A stretch of DNA of 7,426 nucleotides from NCBI GenBank assembly GCA_903837255.1, contig CAILTZ010000133.1, forward strand, positions 1-7,426, read 5' to 3'. Made by a program: the position numbers and the translations under genes. Positions 7,066 through 7,426 of this stretch are shown here, in pieces. Below the pieces are notes generated by a model. It worked only from the letters and a program-made list of their open reading frames with translations. It was not told where the DNA came from and made no database searches. The number at the start of each line of letters is the position of its first letter. The stretch's first letter is position 1. This DNA comes from an uncultured Pirellula sp. (GTDB lineage Bacteria; Planctomycetota; Planctomycetia; Pirellulales; Pirellulaceae).

Positions 7066-7426
7066 ACGGAAACCTGTGACCTCTCGCCCTTCCCTATACC
7101 GGTCGCTCCACTGAAAGCATCGGACTTGTCATTCGATTTCCATTGGGCGTCATACTCTCGCTTGTAAAGCGCACTCAAAAGCAAATCCGGATCGGTCGTC
7201 GGGGGTACTCCAGCTTTTTCCATCAATGCATTTGCCAACAACGCCGCCATCTCTCTTCGCCTACTTACGGGCAACCTTCCCCGCCGCTCAACGTACAGCG
7301 CAACTGTCCGCAACATCGTTCTGGACATCCGAAAACTTGGCGAAATCTCTCCGAGCAACCGATCGATGGCCGGATCATTGAGCTTCAGCTTGGGTGGTAC
7401 CCATTTCCGCTCGTCGATCACCACCA
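7062..7426 (-). CDS. Probable RDD-family membrane protein, C-terminal tail (cut by window edge)
   Basis: The frame is open to the right edge and ends in TGA at 7064-7062, so this is the last 121 codons of a longer gene. The apparent GTG at 7424 is an internal Val codon. The visible piece begins VVIDERKW, which fits the strand after the final motif of RDD domains (GDxxAGTxVV plus an acidic residue). It continues as a soluble charged tail: RLLGEISPSF at 22-31, LYVERRGRLPVSRRREMAAL at 43-62, and LLSALYKREYD at 82-92. No membrane segment is in the visible part. The assignment rests on this short motif and on neighbourhood, since RDD genes commonly precede SpoIIM genes in this cluster. The transport or assembly role of RDD proteins here is unknown. 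The stop overlaps the SpoIIM start by four bases. Confidence 0.55.
   Translation of the reverse strand, partial: VVIDERKWVPPKLKLNDPAIDRLLGEISPSFRMSRTMLRTVALYVERRGRLPVSRRREMAALLANALMEKAGVPPTTDPDLLLSALYKREYDAQWKSNDKSDAFSGATGIGKGERSQVSV

Noticed and set aside
7062..7424. Reading the right-edge frame as a complete 120-codon gene starting at GTG 7424
   Set aside because: The frame is open to the edge, lacks a ribosome site within the window and starts with a sequence that fits the end of an RDD domain, so it is the tail of a longer gene.
1..7426. CRISPR arrays, tRNA or rRNA genes, insertion sequences and long direct repeats
   Set aside because: No regularly spaced repeats, RNA-gene-like regions, transposase-like frames or flanking terminal repeats were seen on reading both strands.

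Overview
The window looks like chromosomal DNA from a planctomycete, most likely a Pirellulaceae relative such as Rhodopirellula. The reasons are the moderate GC content, the weak and variable Shine-Dalgarno signals, the subfamily of secreted S9 peptidase, and an RDD / SpoIIM / DUF4129 / DUF4350 membrane-protein cluster of the kind known from this phylum. The assignment is inference from protein character; there is no rRNA or other marker here.

Layout. Bases 1-181 (minus) hold the first 60 codons of a WecA/TagO-type polyprenyl-phosphate sugar-1-phosphate transferase that runs off the left edge. A 280-base divergent intergenic region (182-461) follows, with one weak promoter candidate and a short inverted repeat. 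Bases 462-2858 (plus) encode a complete exported S9 (DPP IV/prolyl oligopeptidase clan) serine peptidase of 798 residues. Thirty bases later, convergent to it, lies the end of a tightly packed minus-strand operon. In transcription order this is the C-terminal tail of a probable RDD-family membrane protein (7426-7062, cut by the right edge), a SpoIIM-family membrane protein (7065-6085), a polytopic membrane protein of unknown function (6081-5149) and a 755-residue DUF4129-DUF4350 fusion (5156-2889). Its junctions are a 4-base ATGA overlap, a 3-base gap and an 8-base overlap, so translation is probably coupled.

How the genes work together. The operon is the membrane part of the widespread but poorly understood cluster that usually also contains a MoxR AAA+ ATPase and a DUF58 protein. 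Neither is in the window, and neither lies downstream, because the operon ends at 2889. If present, they lie upstream of 7426 or elsewhere. The peptidase is a separate transcription unit.

Main point of interest. The peptidase carries, between its signal peptide and its beta-propeller, a segment that aligns without gaps to the beta domain of the human von Hippel-Lindau protein (pVHL), as I recall its sequence. The residues that form the pVHL hydroxyproline pocket are kept (Trp, Tyr, Ser-to-Thr, His, Trp). A secreted enzyme from a proline-peptidase clan with a possible hydroxyproline-reading module suggests degradation of hydroxyproline-rich proteins such as algal wall glycoproteins or collagen-like proteins. 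The second point is the DUF4129-DUF4350 fusion, which has a lipoprotein-type signal and a ribosome-binding-site-like sequence in its middle.
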